Positions 7,733 through 14,747 of a stretch of DNA of 17,477 nt are shown piece after piece. Origin of the DNA: UBA1306 sp964396415 (GTDB taxonomy: Bacteria > Spirochaetota > Spirochaetia > Treponematales > Rectinemataceae); assembly GCA_964396415.1 (NCBI GenBank), contig CAYNFM010000076.1:1-17477 (forward strand), in the 5' to 3' direction. A model generated the notes under the pieces. It made no database searches, had not been told where the DNA came from, and saw nothing but the letters and a program-made list of their open reading frames with translations. The number at the start of each line of letters is the position of its first letter. Position 1 is the stretch's first letter. Made by a program: the position numbers and the translations under genes.

Positions 7733-9094
7733 TCAGTAGTCTATGGGAATTGCGCTCTTCGCAAATACGCCGCGCATATCGTCCCACCGGAATGACAAGT
7801 TTTGATCTGGCGGGAATTCCGCGATATCGGGATTGTGACGCAGGTCGGGTTCGGCGGATATGTCCTGACCTTCCTCGCTCATGGAGAAGATGCAGGGCAT
7901 TTCATAGGTCGCCCCCAGCTTTTTCTCTGCCTCTGAAACGTGCGGCCCCTTATAGAAATCTTTCGCCGAGTATGAGAGAAGGCTGGTGCGCTCGAACAAC
8001 CCGGAATCGGCGTGATAGCCGAGGGCCGAGAGCGAAAAGACTTCCTGTGCCCACTCAACGATGGCTACGAGGGGCAGGCCCTTGTATCGGCCTAGGATCT
8101 TGAGCTCGACTCCGCAGGAGTCCGGGCCGCTGCCCGAGTCCCACTCGAAGAAAGAAGACTCGCCGTCTTTTGTCTTATGGGACGCGTTCTTCCATGCGTC
8201 CCGTGCGCTCCGCCTGTCTTTACTGCTAATCGCCAGATCCGGGACACAATTTTCCGGAAGGAGGACGAACATATCCGCGGCCGTTGCATCTGATTTGGGC
8301 AGATCGGTCCTGTCGATCATCGCGGGTTTGGGATTCTGGAATCGCGCCTGGGACTTATCCCAGGCGCATTCCAACGCGTAGGCCTTGAGCTGGTCGAGGT
8401 AGTCGTCCGCTTTCGCGAGAGTCGGAGCGCCTTCGCCCACGAGAACCGTGCGCGCCGCGCGGAACCGCACTGTCGTGCCATAGCGAGGAAGATCGTCGAG
8501 ATACCATTGAGTCGTGCTCGCGTCTCCCTCTCCGACATAGGGGAGCAGTGGCTTCTCCGTGATCGGCGGCAGTATCTGGTCATCCGGAATGGGCTTCCAT
8601 GAACTATCACGAATATCGAAAAAGGCATGATAGAAGTTTTGTGACTCCATGGCCGCGAAATTGTACGTCAGCGCCGGAATGCGCGATTTGTCCGCCCGCT
8701 CAAAATAGACGAACACCAGAGTGAACTCGTATTTACCGTGATTGAACCCCTCGATTTTTATATAAGCGTTCGGTATATCGATCACGACGGATTTTTCCGC
8801 AGTCCCCTTGGTGTCGACGCTCTTCGAGAGAAGCTGCCGGCGGAACTCGAGATCCGCGCCTTTTACGTCCAGTTTGTCATCGCTGTCCGCGATCCAGAGC
8901 GCAGCCGGAAGACCGGGTTCCCACTCCTTGCGTATGATCGACGGACAAAGGAGAAAGTAGTCGACGACGGTCTTGTTGGCCTTCGCGGCTATCTGGTCGT
9001 ACGTCCTTGTATCGAGCTCCTGTGCCATGAGCAGACTGTTCAATGCACAGACGAGGCCGGCGGTAATCACCGCCGCATACTTGAAACCGATCAT
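7733..9094 (-). CDS. Exported protein of unknown function, first large gene of the SH3/membrane operon
   Basis: I place the start at ATG 9094: GGAGG lies four bases upstream, and the residues from there form a signal peptide (MIGFKYAAVITAGLVCALNS, then LLMAQ). The frame is open to 9229, but the extra 45 residues contain no signal and look like leader DNA. The mature protein (about 430 aa) is acidic and rich in Trp, Tyr and Phe, and matches no family I know. It may be two related halves: VVDYFLLCPS and ADMFVLLPENC each precede a stretch of charged residues, then strands such as YIKIEGFNHGKYEFTL and VELKILGRYKGLPLVAI. That duplication is a visual impression. The stop is 30 bp before the membrane protein gene. 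Confidence 0.83.
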   Translation of the reverse strand: MIGFKYAAVITAGLVCALNSLLMAQELDTRTYDQIAAKANKTVVDYFLLCPSIIRKEWEPGLPAALWIADSDDKLDVKGADLEFRRQLLSKSVDTKGTAEKSVVIDIPNAYIKIEGFNHGKYEFTLVFVYFERADKSRIPALTYNFAAMESQNFYHAFFDIRDSSWKPIPDDQILPPITEKPLLPYVGEGDASTTQWYLDDLPRYGTTVRFRAARTVLVGEGAPTLAKADDYLDQLKAYALECAWDKSQARFQNPKPAMIDRTDLPKSDATAADMFVLLPENCVPDLAISSKDRRSARDAWKNASHKTKDGESSFFEWDSGSGPDSCGVELKILGRYKGLPLVAIVEWAQEVFSLSALGYHADSGLFERTSLLSYSAKDFYKGPHVSEAEKKLGATYEMPCIFSMSEEGQDISAEPDLRHNPDIAEFPPDQNLSFRWDDMRGVFAKSAIPIDY

Positions 9095-9173
9095 GCTGCC
9101 TCCATTCCTCCAAGGGCGATTATCCAAAATTTGATAGTAACAGCGTAATCCGGGAACGAAGCCATGCTCTGGG

Positions 9174-9320
9174 TCACTCGATGTCCGGTCCCATCCGCAT
9201 GCGCACGTTGTCGCTGAGGGTGATCCCATCGTAGGGGAAATTGAGTGCTATGGCGGAGGCGGTTGCGAGGAGGAGGCCGGCGACGAGCGTGGCGGCCCTT
9301 TTCGTTGTCGTCTGTCGCAT
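9174..9320 (-). pseudogene. Truncated exported SH3-domain protein
   Basis: ATG 9320, preceded by GAGAGGG, opens a 48-codon frame ending at TGA 9174-9176. The peptide has a good signal sequence (ATLVAGLLLATASAIA) and then LNFPYDGITLSDNVRMRMG followed by PDIE. SDNVRMRMGPD matches the start of a bacterial SH3 domain, as in SDDNVRLRSDPG of the 283-aa protein in the same cluster. The domain stops after its first strand, so the gene appears cut short by deletion or a nonsense mutation. It lies 79 bp upstream of the 453-aa gene start, on the same strand, so it may now act only as the leader of that operon. Confidence 0.6.
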
Positions 9321-9352
9321 TTCGGAGCCCTCTCGTCTGGATTTCTCGTCTT

Positions 9353-9382
9353 ACTATAGAGCAATTTACACTCCCGCCCCAA
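9353..9382 (-). promoter_or_regulatory. Possible sigma-70-type promoter of the minus-strand exported-protein operon
   Basis: On the minus strand TTGGGG (9377-9382) and TATAGT (9353-9358) are separated by 18 bp, about 33 bp upstream of the ATG at 9320. The -10 is good and the -35 matches at only three clear positions. Placement upstream of the first frame of the cluster is the main support. Confidence 0.35.
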
Positions 9383-9491
9383 AAGACGCAGACGCAAAAT
9401 TACGGGATTTGAGAGCAAAATGACGGACTAAACGTCGAATTTGGTTTATTCGGAGGATGTTCGAATACCGCGCAGCTCGCTGCGAGGTCGT

Positions 9492-10373
9492 TCATTTTCG
9501 CCGTAAAAGCCAATACTCTTCGGGTGTCATGCCCACCAGCTTCTTGAACGCGGATCTGAAGCCCGAGACCGAGGAGAAACCGACAGAGAAGCCGGCGTCG
9601 ATGACGTCGAAGCCGCGGGCCAAGAGGCGCTGAGCACTGTCTACGCGGACGCGCCTTAGAAATTGATGGGGGGTCTTGCCGGTCTCCCTTTTGAAGACCG
9701 TGATGAATTGGGTCACCGAGAGATTGGCGATCTGAGCCAGCTTTGCGACGCCGAGCTCCGATCCGTATTCGCGCAGAATCATCCTGCGGGCGCGGATTAT
9801 TCCAGGATGCCTAAACTGGGGTCCTAAGGCGCCCCTCGAGACACGGCTGGGCCAGAGGCTCCTCTGGAAGTCCACGATGATCAGGGCAGCCAGGCTCTCG
9901 GCGGCGAGCCTGGCGTCCAACTCCGGGGAGGATGCCTCGGCGAAGAAGCGGGTGAGAAGGTAGCTGAAGCCCTCGGGCGCCCTCACCCTCTCTTCTTCGA
10001 GATCGATCCGCCCTAACTCGAAGAGCTCCTCGGCGGTCGATTCCATGAAACTGCGCTGGATAACGGCGCTATAGATGGGCGACTGGATCGGCATAGTCGC
10101 TTCGGATCGGAAGGGCATGTCGATTCCCATCGGGATGAACGTCGGCCCCGTGGCTTCGCGGAAGTCAACGCGTCGCCCGCCGATTACCCCGGAAAAATCC
10201 AGTGATTTAGACTGAAAATGGAAGCTATACGAGCTAAATGAGATGTTTGCCGTGGACACGGCGCGGCATTCGCAAAGAGCCAATTCGGGCGTAATCGCGA
10301 CGGAGACTTCCGCGGCGATATCCGTGGGAGGACGAGCGCCGAAAGCGCTCGAAATCGAGTCGTTTGCGACCAT
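9492..10373 (-). CDS. AraC-family transcriptional regulator
   Basis: The 293-aa protein starts at ATG 10373 with GAGAGG five bases upstream. The last 100 residues form the AraC double helix-turn-helix: LGVAKLAQIANLSVTQF for the first HTH, KRETGKTPHQFL for the linker side, and IDAGFSVGFSSVSGFRSAF with GMTPEEYW for the second. The first 190 residues carry a sensing domain that looks like the N-terminal half of soluble AraC regulators (cytoplasmic; VDFREATGPTFIPMG). No ligand can be named. It follows the exported-protein cluster on the same strand, separated by 170 bp, and faces away from the decayed stretch at 10617. What it regulates is unknown. Confidence 0.92.
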   Translation of the reverse strand: MVANDSISSAFGARPPTDIAAEVSVAITPELALCECRAVSTANISFSSYSFHFQSKSLDFSGVIGGRRVDFREATGPTFIPMGIDMPFRSEATMPIQSPIYSAVIQRSFMESTAEELFELGRIDLEEERVRAPEGFSYLLTRFFAEASSPELDARLAAESLAALIIVDFQRSLWPSRVSRGALGPQFRHPGIIRARRMILREYGSELGVAKLAQIANLSVTQFITVFKRETGKTPHQFLRRVRVDSAQRLLARGFDVIDAGFSVGFSSVSGFRSAFKKLVGMTPEEYWLLRRK

Positions 10374-10616
10374 TGCTACCTCTCGACGACATCACGCTTT
10401 CTGAAAAGCCGCGATTTCAAATAACCGAGACCTTACCTGATCCCCGACCAGAATTCGCTAATACTATTAATATATTCCCCCATATTCGTCCGTCAATTGC
10501 CTGGATAAACCTACCCATTGAACGCCACATCCCGGTCATCTCTGCGCCTTACCACTGACCATTTCGTCATCGATCTGGCTGCGATATAGTAGGATGAGAA
10601 GGACAGGAGGAGGCTA

Positions 10617-10769
10617 GTGGTAGTGGCAAAGTGGTCAATTCTTCTTATCTTTTGCGCATTTCCCCTAGACCCTTTCGGAAAGGGCGCTGCACCTGGGGGG
10701 CCCGACCCCGATGCATTGGTCGCCCATGTCGAGTGTCTGCGCGCGGCTAGCTCCTCCTCGGATAGCTAG
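10617..10769 (+). CDS. Short ORF with hydrophobic N-terminus, possibly a truncated exported protein
   Basis: A GTG at 10617 stands four bases after AGGAGGAGG, one of the strongest ribosome-binding sites in the window. The 50-codon frame begins VVVAKWSILLIFCAF, which resembles a signal peptide, and ends at TAG 10767. The same frame resumes after several stops with a possible SH3 remnant at 10872-11069, so this may be the start of a decayed exported SH3 protein like those at 3733-9320. It could also be a genuine small peptide. No family is recognised. Confidence 0.3.
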   Translation: MVVAKWSILLIFCAFPLDPFGKGAAPGGPDPDALVAHVECLRAASSSSDS

Positions 10770-11160
10770 ACTACGGGATGGCAGGAGTGGTGAGGTGTTG
10801 GCCGGCGGTCGGATCGATCGACGGGCGGGGCATTTTGCTTCGGGGATGCGTGGCTCTCCTACTCCTGCTGAAGGTATCATCGTCATTGGTCGGAAGGCCA
10901 AGGCCGGTTCCGCGGCGGAAATCTTCGGACCGGGGAGCGCATCAACATCGTTGCGACGAAGGAGGACTTGCGCGTATGGGATACCGGTCCTGGCGGAGGC
11001 TGCATTTTATTGTTAGTCCGTGGAAGACTTACCTACGACGATTGGGCAAAAGGGCCCGCCTCGGAATGAAGCGGGCCACAAACTTAGGCATGAAAGCCAA
11101 TCAGTAAACTCGATTGCCTATTGTCATTCGCCGGCTCCTTGATAGACTCGTGCGCGCAGC
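10770..11160. other. Decayed stretch with possible SH3-domain remnant
   Basis: No intact gene is supported here. In the frame of the short ORF upstream, bases 10872-11066 are open and read RTGERINIVATKEDLRVWDT and then GPGGGCILLLVRGRLTYDDW, ending at TGA 11067. ATKEDLRVWDTGPGG resembles the opening strand of a bacterial SH3 domain. Two in-frame stops (10792 and 10869) separate it from the signal-like start at 10617. The longer overlapping frames in other phases have codon use and composition typical of shadows. A minus-strand terminator at 11047-11077 also lies here. Confidence 0.3.
11047..11077 (-). terminator. Probable intrinsic terminator of the minus-strand aldo/keto reductase gene
   Basis: On the minus strand GGCCCGC and GCGGGCC (11071-11077 and 11053-11059) form a 7-bp stem with an 11-base loop, followed by CTTTTG. 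It lies about 84 bp after the stop of the aldo/keto reductase fragment on that strand. Confidence 0.45.
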
Positions 11161-11370
11161 CTAGCGATTCACCATCCGCTGGCTAGCCTCAGAGTAGCGG
11201 TGCCCGACGACCTGCAGCCTTGCGACGGCCTCGTCGATCAGCCGTAGGTCCTCGGCGTCCAGCTCGAGGCCGGCTGTTCCGATGTTCTCCTCGAGTCGCG
11301 ACAGCTTAGTAGTTCCGGGGATGGGAACGATCCACGGCTTCCTGGACAGTATCCATGCGAGGGCTATCTG
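11161..11370 (-). CDS. Aldo/keto reductase, C-terminal fragment entering the assembly gap
   Basis: The last 69 residues of an NAD(P)H-dependent aldo/keto reductase are visible. They begin QIALAWILSRKPWIVPIPGT and continue TKLSRLEENIG, the conserved cofactor-binding C-terminal region of cytoplasmic AKRs; the tail ends MVNR. A complete protein would be about 325 aa, so some 255 residues (about 770 bp) are missing in the 100-N gap. Its 5' end pointed toward the AraC gene whose 3' end emerges on the other side of the gap. The typical arrangement is AraC divergent from AKR. It appears to be the same AKR subfamily as the N-terminal fragment at 11792. Confidence 0.85.
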   Translation of the reverse strand, partial: QIALAWILSRKPWIVPIPGTTKLSRLEENIGTAGLELDAEDLRLIDEAVARLQVVGHRYSEASQRMVNR

Positions 11371-11470
11371 NNNNNNNNNNNNNNNNNNNNNNNNNNNNNN
11401 NNNNNNNNNNNNNNNNNNNNNNNNNNNNNNNNNNNNNNNNNNNNNNNNNNNNNNNNNNNNNNNNNNNNNN
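11371..11470. other. Assembly gap (100 N) hiding the 5' parts of two divergent genes
   Basis: Exactly 100 N. An AKR truncated on its left side and an AraC regulator truncated on its right side both lose their N-terminal parts here. From usual family lengths at least about 1.3 kb should be missing if the join is correct. Confidence 0.9.
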
Positions 11471-11775
11471 CCTGCTCCATGGTGTCCATGCCGGAGATCG
11501 CCCATATGAGCATGACCTCATTCCACCAGCACTTCAAGGCGGTGACCTCCATGAGCCCGTTGCAGTACCAGAAAACCTTGAGGCTCCAAGAGGCCAGGCG
11601 GCTCATGCTCTCGAAGATGCTTGACGCCGGCGATGCCTGCCAACTCGTTGGATACGCTAGCGCTTCCCAATTCAGCAGAGAATACAGCCGCTTTTTCGGC
11701 GCCGCTCCGACCAAGGACGTCGTGCGGCTGCGAGATAGATTGCGGATATCCGGCGAGCAGCAAGGCGCCAGTTAG
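11471..11775 (+). CDS. AraC-family transcriptional regulator, C-terminal fragment
   Basis: About 101 residues are open from the gap to TAG 11775. They contain most of the AraC DNA-binding domain: the first HTH end (MSMTSFHQHFKAVTSMSPLQ), YQKTLRLQEARRLML for the linker helix, and the second HTH with VGYASASQFSREYSRFFGA. SPLQYQK...LRLQEARRLM and SQFSREY are typical of the AraC subfamily often found beside aldo/keto reductases and short-chain dehydrogenases. The N-terminal sensing domain (about 190 residues) lies in the gap. An AKR-start frame begins 16 bp after the stop. Confidence 0.88.
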
Positions 11776-11791
11776 GAATGATGGAGACCGA

Positions 11792-12160
11792 ATGAAGCCC
11801 AAAATACTAGGGAAAGACCTGGACGTGTCCGCGATCGGACTCGGCTGCATGGGATTCAGTCATGCGAGCGGAGCGCTTACCGAAAAGGCAGAAGCGCTAC
11901 GGGCCATTGGTCGGTCCGCGGAAATGGGTCATTCGTTTTTCGACACGGCGGAATGCTACACTGGCGTCAACGCCGATGACTCCATCTCCTACAACTTCGT
12001 GATGGCGCTTCTCATCAGCGTGTTCAACGCCATCGCGACGGGGGACGCGAAGTTCCCCATGGCCGCGATATTCGTCGATTGGATCGTCAAGGCGGCTATT
12101 TTCGCCCCGCGGCATATGAGCGGCCGCTGGACGCAGTTCCACGCGATCGGGGCCAGGTGA
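11792..12160 (+). pseudogene. Aldo/keto reductase N-terminus joined to unrelated hydrophobic sequence
   Basis: ATG 11792 follows GGAG by five bases. Residues 1-68 are a clear AKR start: KILGKDLDVSAIGLGCMG, then SFFDTAECYTG with catalytic-type Asp51 and Tyr56. At residue 68 (base 11995) the AKR homology ends abruptly after SISYN, where the family continues with EELVGEAL. The frame goes on for 54 residues as FVMALLISVFNAIATGD and then WIVKAAIFAPRH, which resembles a small membrane protein. The catalytic Lys and His and the C-terminal cofactor site are missing, so this cannot be a working AKR. It is either a deletion fusion in the genome or an assembly chimera. The hydrophobic half has strong GC-rich third positions on this strand, as real coding sequence would. 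I do not recognise its family. Confidence 0.65.
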
Positions 12161-12266
12161 ATCCTTGCCGCAGCCAAACAGCAATCTCTGCATAATAAAA
12201 GGCGACGGCCGAGCTGAAAGCTGTGGCCCCCGCCTGGATCTCAGGATCAGTTGCTGAAGGCTGCCT

Positions 12267-13109
12267 TCACTCTCCAGCCGGGAAGTCCGTCGAGGCCGCG
12301 GTCGCTGTCTGCGTCTCGTAATCCGCTATGCGAGCCTTCAGGGTTGAGATGGTGCTCGCGAGGGCTTGGGACCCGAGGACCAAGCGTAACGGCGCGTGTT
12401 CCTTTTCGACACTCTCGATTATGCGGGCGGCCATGCGGGCGGGATCTCCGGGAGCAAGGCCGTTGGCTGGATCCAGCATCTTTAGGAATGCGTGGGCTGG
12501 ATTCCCATCATAGACAGGCAGTAGATGTGCGACTTTTGCGCTGCCGTAGCGGAACTCGGTGCGCGCCCCGCCCGGCTCGACAAGAGTCACTCCGATGTTG
12601 AAAGGCTTCACCTCCTGGGCGAGGGCCTCGCAGAAACCCTCGATCCCGAACTTGGTGGCGTGGTACAATGAATTGCCGGGGAAAGCGACCTGCCCTCCGT
12701 AGGAGGAAAGCTGAATGACCCTGCCGCCCCCTTGCATCCGTAGATGGGGCAACGCTGATTTGATCAACTGAATGGAGCCGATGAGGTTCGTGGCGATGAT
12801 GTCGTTGACTTCAGCGTCGGAGAGCTCCTCGGCGGCGCCGAAGAGACCGTAGCCGGCGTTGCTCACCACCACGTCGACGCGGCCGAAGCGCTCGAAGGCG
12901 CTATCGACAAGCCTATGGATGGCCGGAACATCAGTCATATCCAGAATTTCGCAACTGAAGGACTCGGGGTGGGAATCGATCAGGTCCCGGACCTTGCTTT
13001 TGTCGCGGACGGTCCCGATAACCTTGTCGCCCCGCTCGAGCAGCTGCTTCGTCATCTCTTTGCCGAAGCCGCTGCTGACACCGGTGACTAGCCATGTACG
13101 ACTTTTCAT
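12267..13109 (-). CDS. Short-chain dehydrogenase/reductase (SDR family)
   Basis: This 280-aa cytoplasmic oxidoreductase starts at ATG 13109 behind AGGAGG, seven bases upstream. Classical SDR signatures are present: TGVSSGFG (residues 9-16) for NAD(P) binding, NAG (84-86), the catalytic Ser136, and YHATK with Tyr149 and Lys153. Arg35 after the second beta strand (TVRDKSK) suggests preference for NADPH. Its length and the C-terminal GDPARMAARIIESV segment fit the classical SDRs often annotated as oxidoreductases acting on small carbonyl compounds; the substrate is unknown. It is the last gene of the operon with the cupin (43 bp upstream) and the carboxymuconolactone decarboxylase-family gene. 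Confidence 0.95.
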   Translation of the reverse strand: MKSRTWLVTGVSSGFGKEMTKQLLERGDKVIGTVRDKSKVRDLIDSHPESFSCEILDMTDVPAIHRLVDSAFERFGRVDVVVSNAGYGLFGAAEELSDAEVNDIIATNLIGSIQLIKSALPHLRMQGGGRVIQLSSYGGQVAFPGNSLYHATKFGIEGFCEALAQEVKPFNIGVTLVEPGGARTEFRYGSAKVAHLLPVYDGNPAHAFLKMLDPANGLAPGDPARMAARIIESVEKEHAPLRLVLGSQALASTISTLKARIADYETQTATAASTDFPAGE

Positions 13110-13152
13110 GGGATTGCCTCCTCATCTCATATGGCCAATAAAGGCCTCGAGT

Positions 13153-13560
13153 TCAAAGCTTGCCATAAACCTCATCGGTGACAGCCTCCAGCCATTCGTT
13201 CGAGGCGCCTTCTGCCGTCACTTCCACTGCGAGATGCGAAAACCAGCTGTCTTTGGCCGCCCCGTGCCAATGCTTCACTTCGGGAGGGATGTTCACCACG
13301 TCTCCGGGGTGCAACTCCCGTGCCGGCTCGCCCCAGGCCTGGTACCAGCCTTTGCCTCCGGTCACGAGAAGGATCTGCCCTCCCTTGTGGTGGATGTGCC
13401 AGTTGTTCCTGCATCCCGGCTCGAAGGTGACGTTCGCTATCGGCCCGCCTTTATCGGTCAGGGGCTGCAGATATGCATGCCCGATAAAGTACCGGCAGAA
13501 CACCTCCGGTAGCTCCTTCCCCATGGGAAAAGCGCTCGGATTCTTCTTCTTTTCGCTCAT
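13153..13560 (-). CDS. Cupin-domain protein
   Basis: I prefer ATG 13560 (MSEKKK, 135 aa) because AAGGAGAG stands about seven bases upstream. The frame also has an ATG at 13587 that overlaps the upstream stop as ATGA (144 aa), so coupling from there is possible. The single cupin barrel shows the metal-binding motif NWHIHHKGGQILLV in the first half and HPGDVVNIPPEVKHWHGA in the second, with His residues expected to hold a divalent metal. Proteins of this kind are usually encoded beside carboxymuconolactone decarboxylase-like genes, as here. The reaction is not known and may be an isomerase, a decarboxylase or a sensor. Confidence 0.92.
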   Translation of the reverse strand: MSEKKKNPSAFPMGKELPEVFCRYFIGHAYLQPLTDKGGPIANVTFEPGCRNNWHIHHKGGQILLVTGGKGWYQAWGEPARELHPGDVVNIPPEVKHWHGAAKDSWFSHLAVEVTAEGASNEWLEAVTDEVYGKL

Positions 13561-13583
13561 CTCAGCACTCTCCTTATCCTTCG

Positions 13584-14342
13584 TCATTTGCCTTGCGCCG
13601 CAGCCTCGTTCACGCAGCGCAGGGCGTTCAGGCTGCGCGGATAGCCGATAAAGGGCAGGCTCTGGGAAACGATCTTTATGAGAAAGGCTTTATCGTTTCC
13701 GATCCTCATATTGGCCGCGGCATGGCTGACGAGCTGGGGCTCGCATCCGCCCTGGGCCGAGAGGAAACAGAAGGTGATCATCTCGCGCTGCCGATAATCC
13801 AAGCCTCCTCGGGTATAGTAATCGCCGAAGCAGTTGTCGGTCAGCCAGAGGTTAATGTGCCGGCTTTCCTCGGGACCGGACTTATAGAAATCGTTCATCC
13901 CGTCCCCGAAGATATCGACCTGAGCCTTGGCACCCGCTTCGAGGCGGGCATCCGGTGTCGTGGTCGCCTGGGGCTGGAGCGGGAGATCTATGCCGCGGGA
14001 AGTCAGGATGTCGTCAACTGCGCGCAGGAAGGGAAATACACGCCCAATACCGAGGTACGCCACGGCCTGATAGACGATTTCTTTGGCCTCGACCGGTGTG
14101 ACCCCGAAGTTGAGGGCGGCCGGGACCATTGCCTTGAATTCGTCGATTCCCTGGCAGCCAATCAAGGTTGCCAGGATGACGATCATCCTCGTGCGGTCGT
14201 CCAGATCGTCGGCGTTCACGACTTCGTCGAAGGCGAAGTTGTCGAAGCTCTCGATGAATTCAGGATCGGTTTCCAGGAAGCTTGAGTGATAACCGGGGAA
14301 CATCCTTTCGTGGTACCGCTTTGCACGCTCGCTGATTGCCAT
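13584..14342 (-). CDS. Carboxymuconolactone decarboxylase-family protein with two CMD domains
   Basis: The 252-aa product starts at ATG 14342 behind GGAGGAG, eight bases upstream. Two CMD/AhpD-like helical domains are visible. The first is around residues 40-110 (RTRMIVILATLIGCQGIDEF, then GVTPVEAKEIVYQAVAYLG) and the second around 180-250 (DYRQREMITFCFLSAQGGCE, then NDKAFLIKIV). The CXXC redox pair of AhpD is absent, with only single cysteines at each site, so peroxidase activity like that of AhpD is unlikely. The operon continues into the cupin (4-bp overlap or a 23-bp gap, depending on its start) and the SDR. The neighbourhood, including AKR remnants, suggests redox metabolism of small aromatic or carbonyl compounds; the substrate is unknown. 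Confidence 0.93.
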   Translation of the reverse strand: MAISERAKRYHERMFPGYHSSFLETDPEFIESFDNFAFDEVVNADDLDDRTRMIVILATLIGCQGIDEFKAMVPAALNFGVTPVEAKEIVYQAVAYLGIGRVFPFLRAVDDILTSRGIDLPLQPQATTTPDARLEAGAKAQVDIFGDGMNDFYKSGPEESRHINLWLTDNCFGDYYTRGGLDYRQREMITFCFLSAQGGCEPQLVSHAAANMRIGNDKAFLIKIVSQSLPFIGYPRSLNALRCVNEAAAQGK

Positions 14343-14400
14343 ATGTATTACTCCTCCGCGTCACTGGCGCTCGTATGCATATCGCCAGGCCTTGAAGCCA

Positions 14401-14583
14401 TCACGAGGCTTGCAAGATTTCTTTCAAGTGCTTCGTAATCTCGATATGCTGCCGGCAGAGAGTCTCGCACCGCTGGCATCCTATGCAGTCTCCCGCCTTC
14501 CCTCTAACTTGCGAATGATTGAAGTAGTTCACTTCACCGTAGACAAAGTTGCACTCCATGGTTTTCCTAACTTCGTCAACCAC
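14401..14583 (-). pseudogene. Remnant of a ferredoxin-tailed aldo/keto reductase (C-terminal end)
   Basis: This minus-strand frame encodes about 60 residues, with an in-frame stop just upstream at 14608. It contains CIGCQRCETLCRQHIEI, a Cys-x2-Cys-x2-Cys-x3-Cys 4Fe-4S motif followed by QHI, as found at the C-terminus of ferredoxin-fused aldo/keto reductases in anaerobes. The preceding YGEVNYFNHSQVRGKAGD fits the linker of that family. The roughly 300 residues of barrel that should precede it are absent, so only the tail remains. It lies 58 bp upstream of the CMD gene and was probably the first gene of that operon. A TATAAT on the minus strand (14622-14627) sits just upstream and might now serve the operon. 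An IS remnant lies about 165 bp beyond. Confidence 0.65.
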
Positions 14584-14747
14584 AAGAGAGACTCTGAATC
14601 GGCACTAATCTGACGATAAATATTATAATAAAAAGCGCAGGCTGTTATTTGCCTAAATCTTTCATTCTTTTGCTCAATATGGCGAAATGTGCCTAGTTTT
14701 CGAGACAATATCTCCCCAATATACGCATAAGTGCGCCTTTAAGGTGG

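Noticed and set aside
9095..9229. N-terminal extension of the 453-aa exported protein to 9229
   Set aside because: A signal peptide and GGAGG ribosome-binding site place the start at 9094; the extension has no signal-like or coding character.
11989..12177. Minus-strand hydrophobic frame opposite the AKR fusion tail
   Set aside because: Either strand could encode a hydrophobic peptide here, but the plus strand has the GC-rich third positions expected of coding sequence and is joined to a real start site.
13593..14285. Long plus-strand frame opposite the CMD gene
   Set aside because: It is the antisense shadow of a gene with clear family motifs; its composition mirrors the coding strand and it has no family signal.
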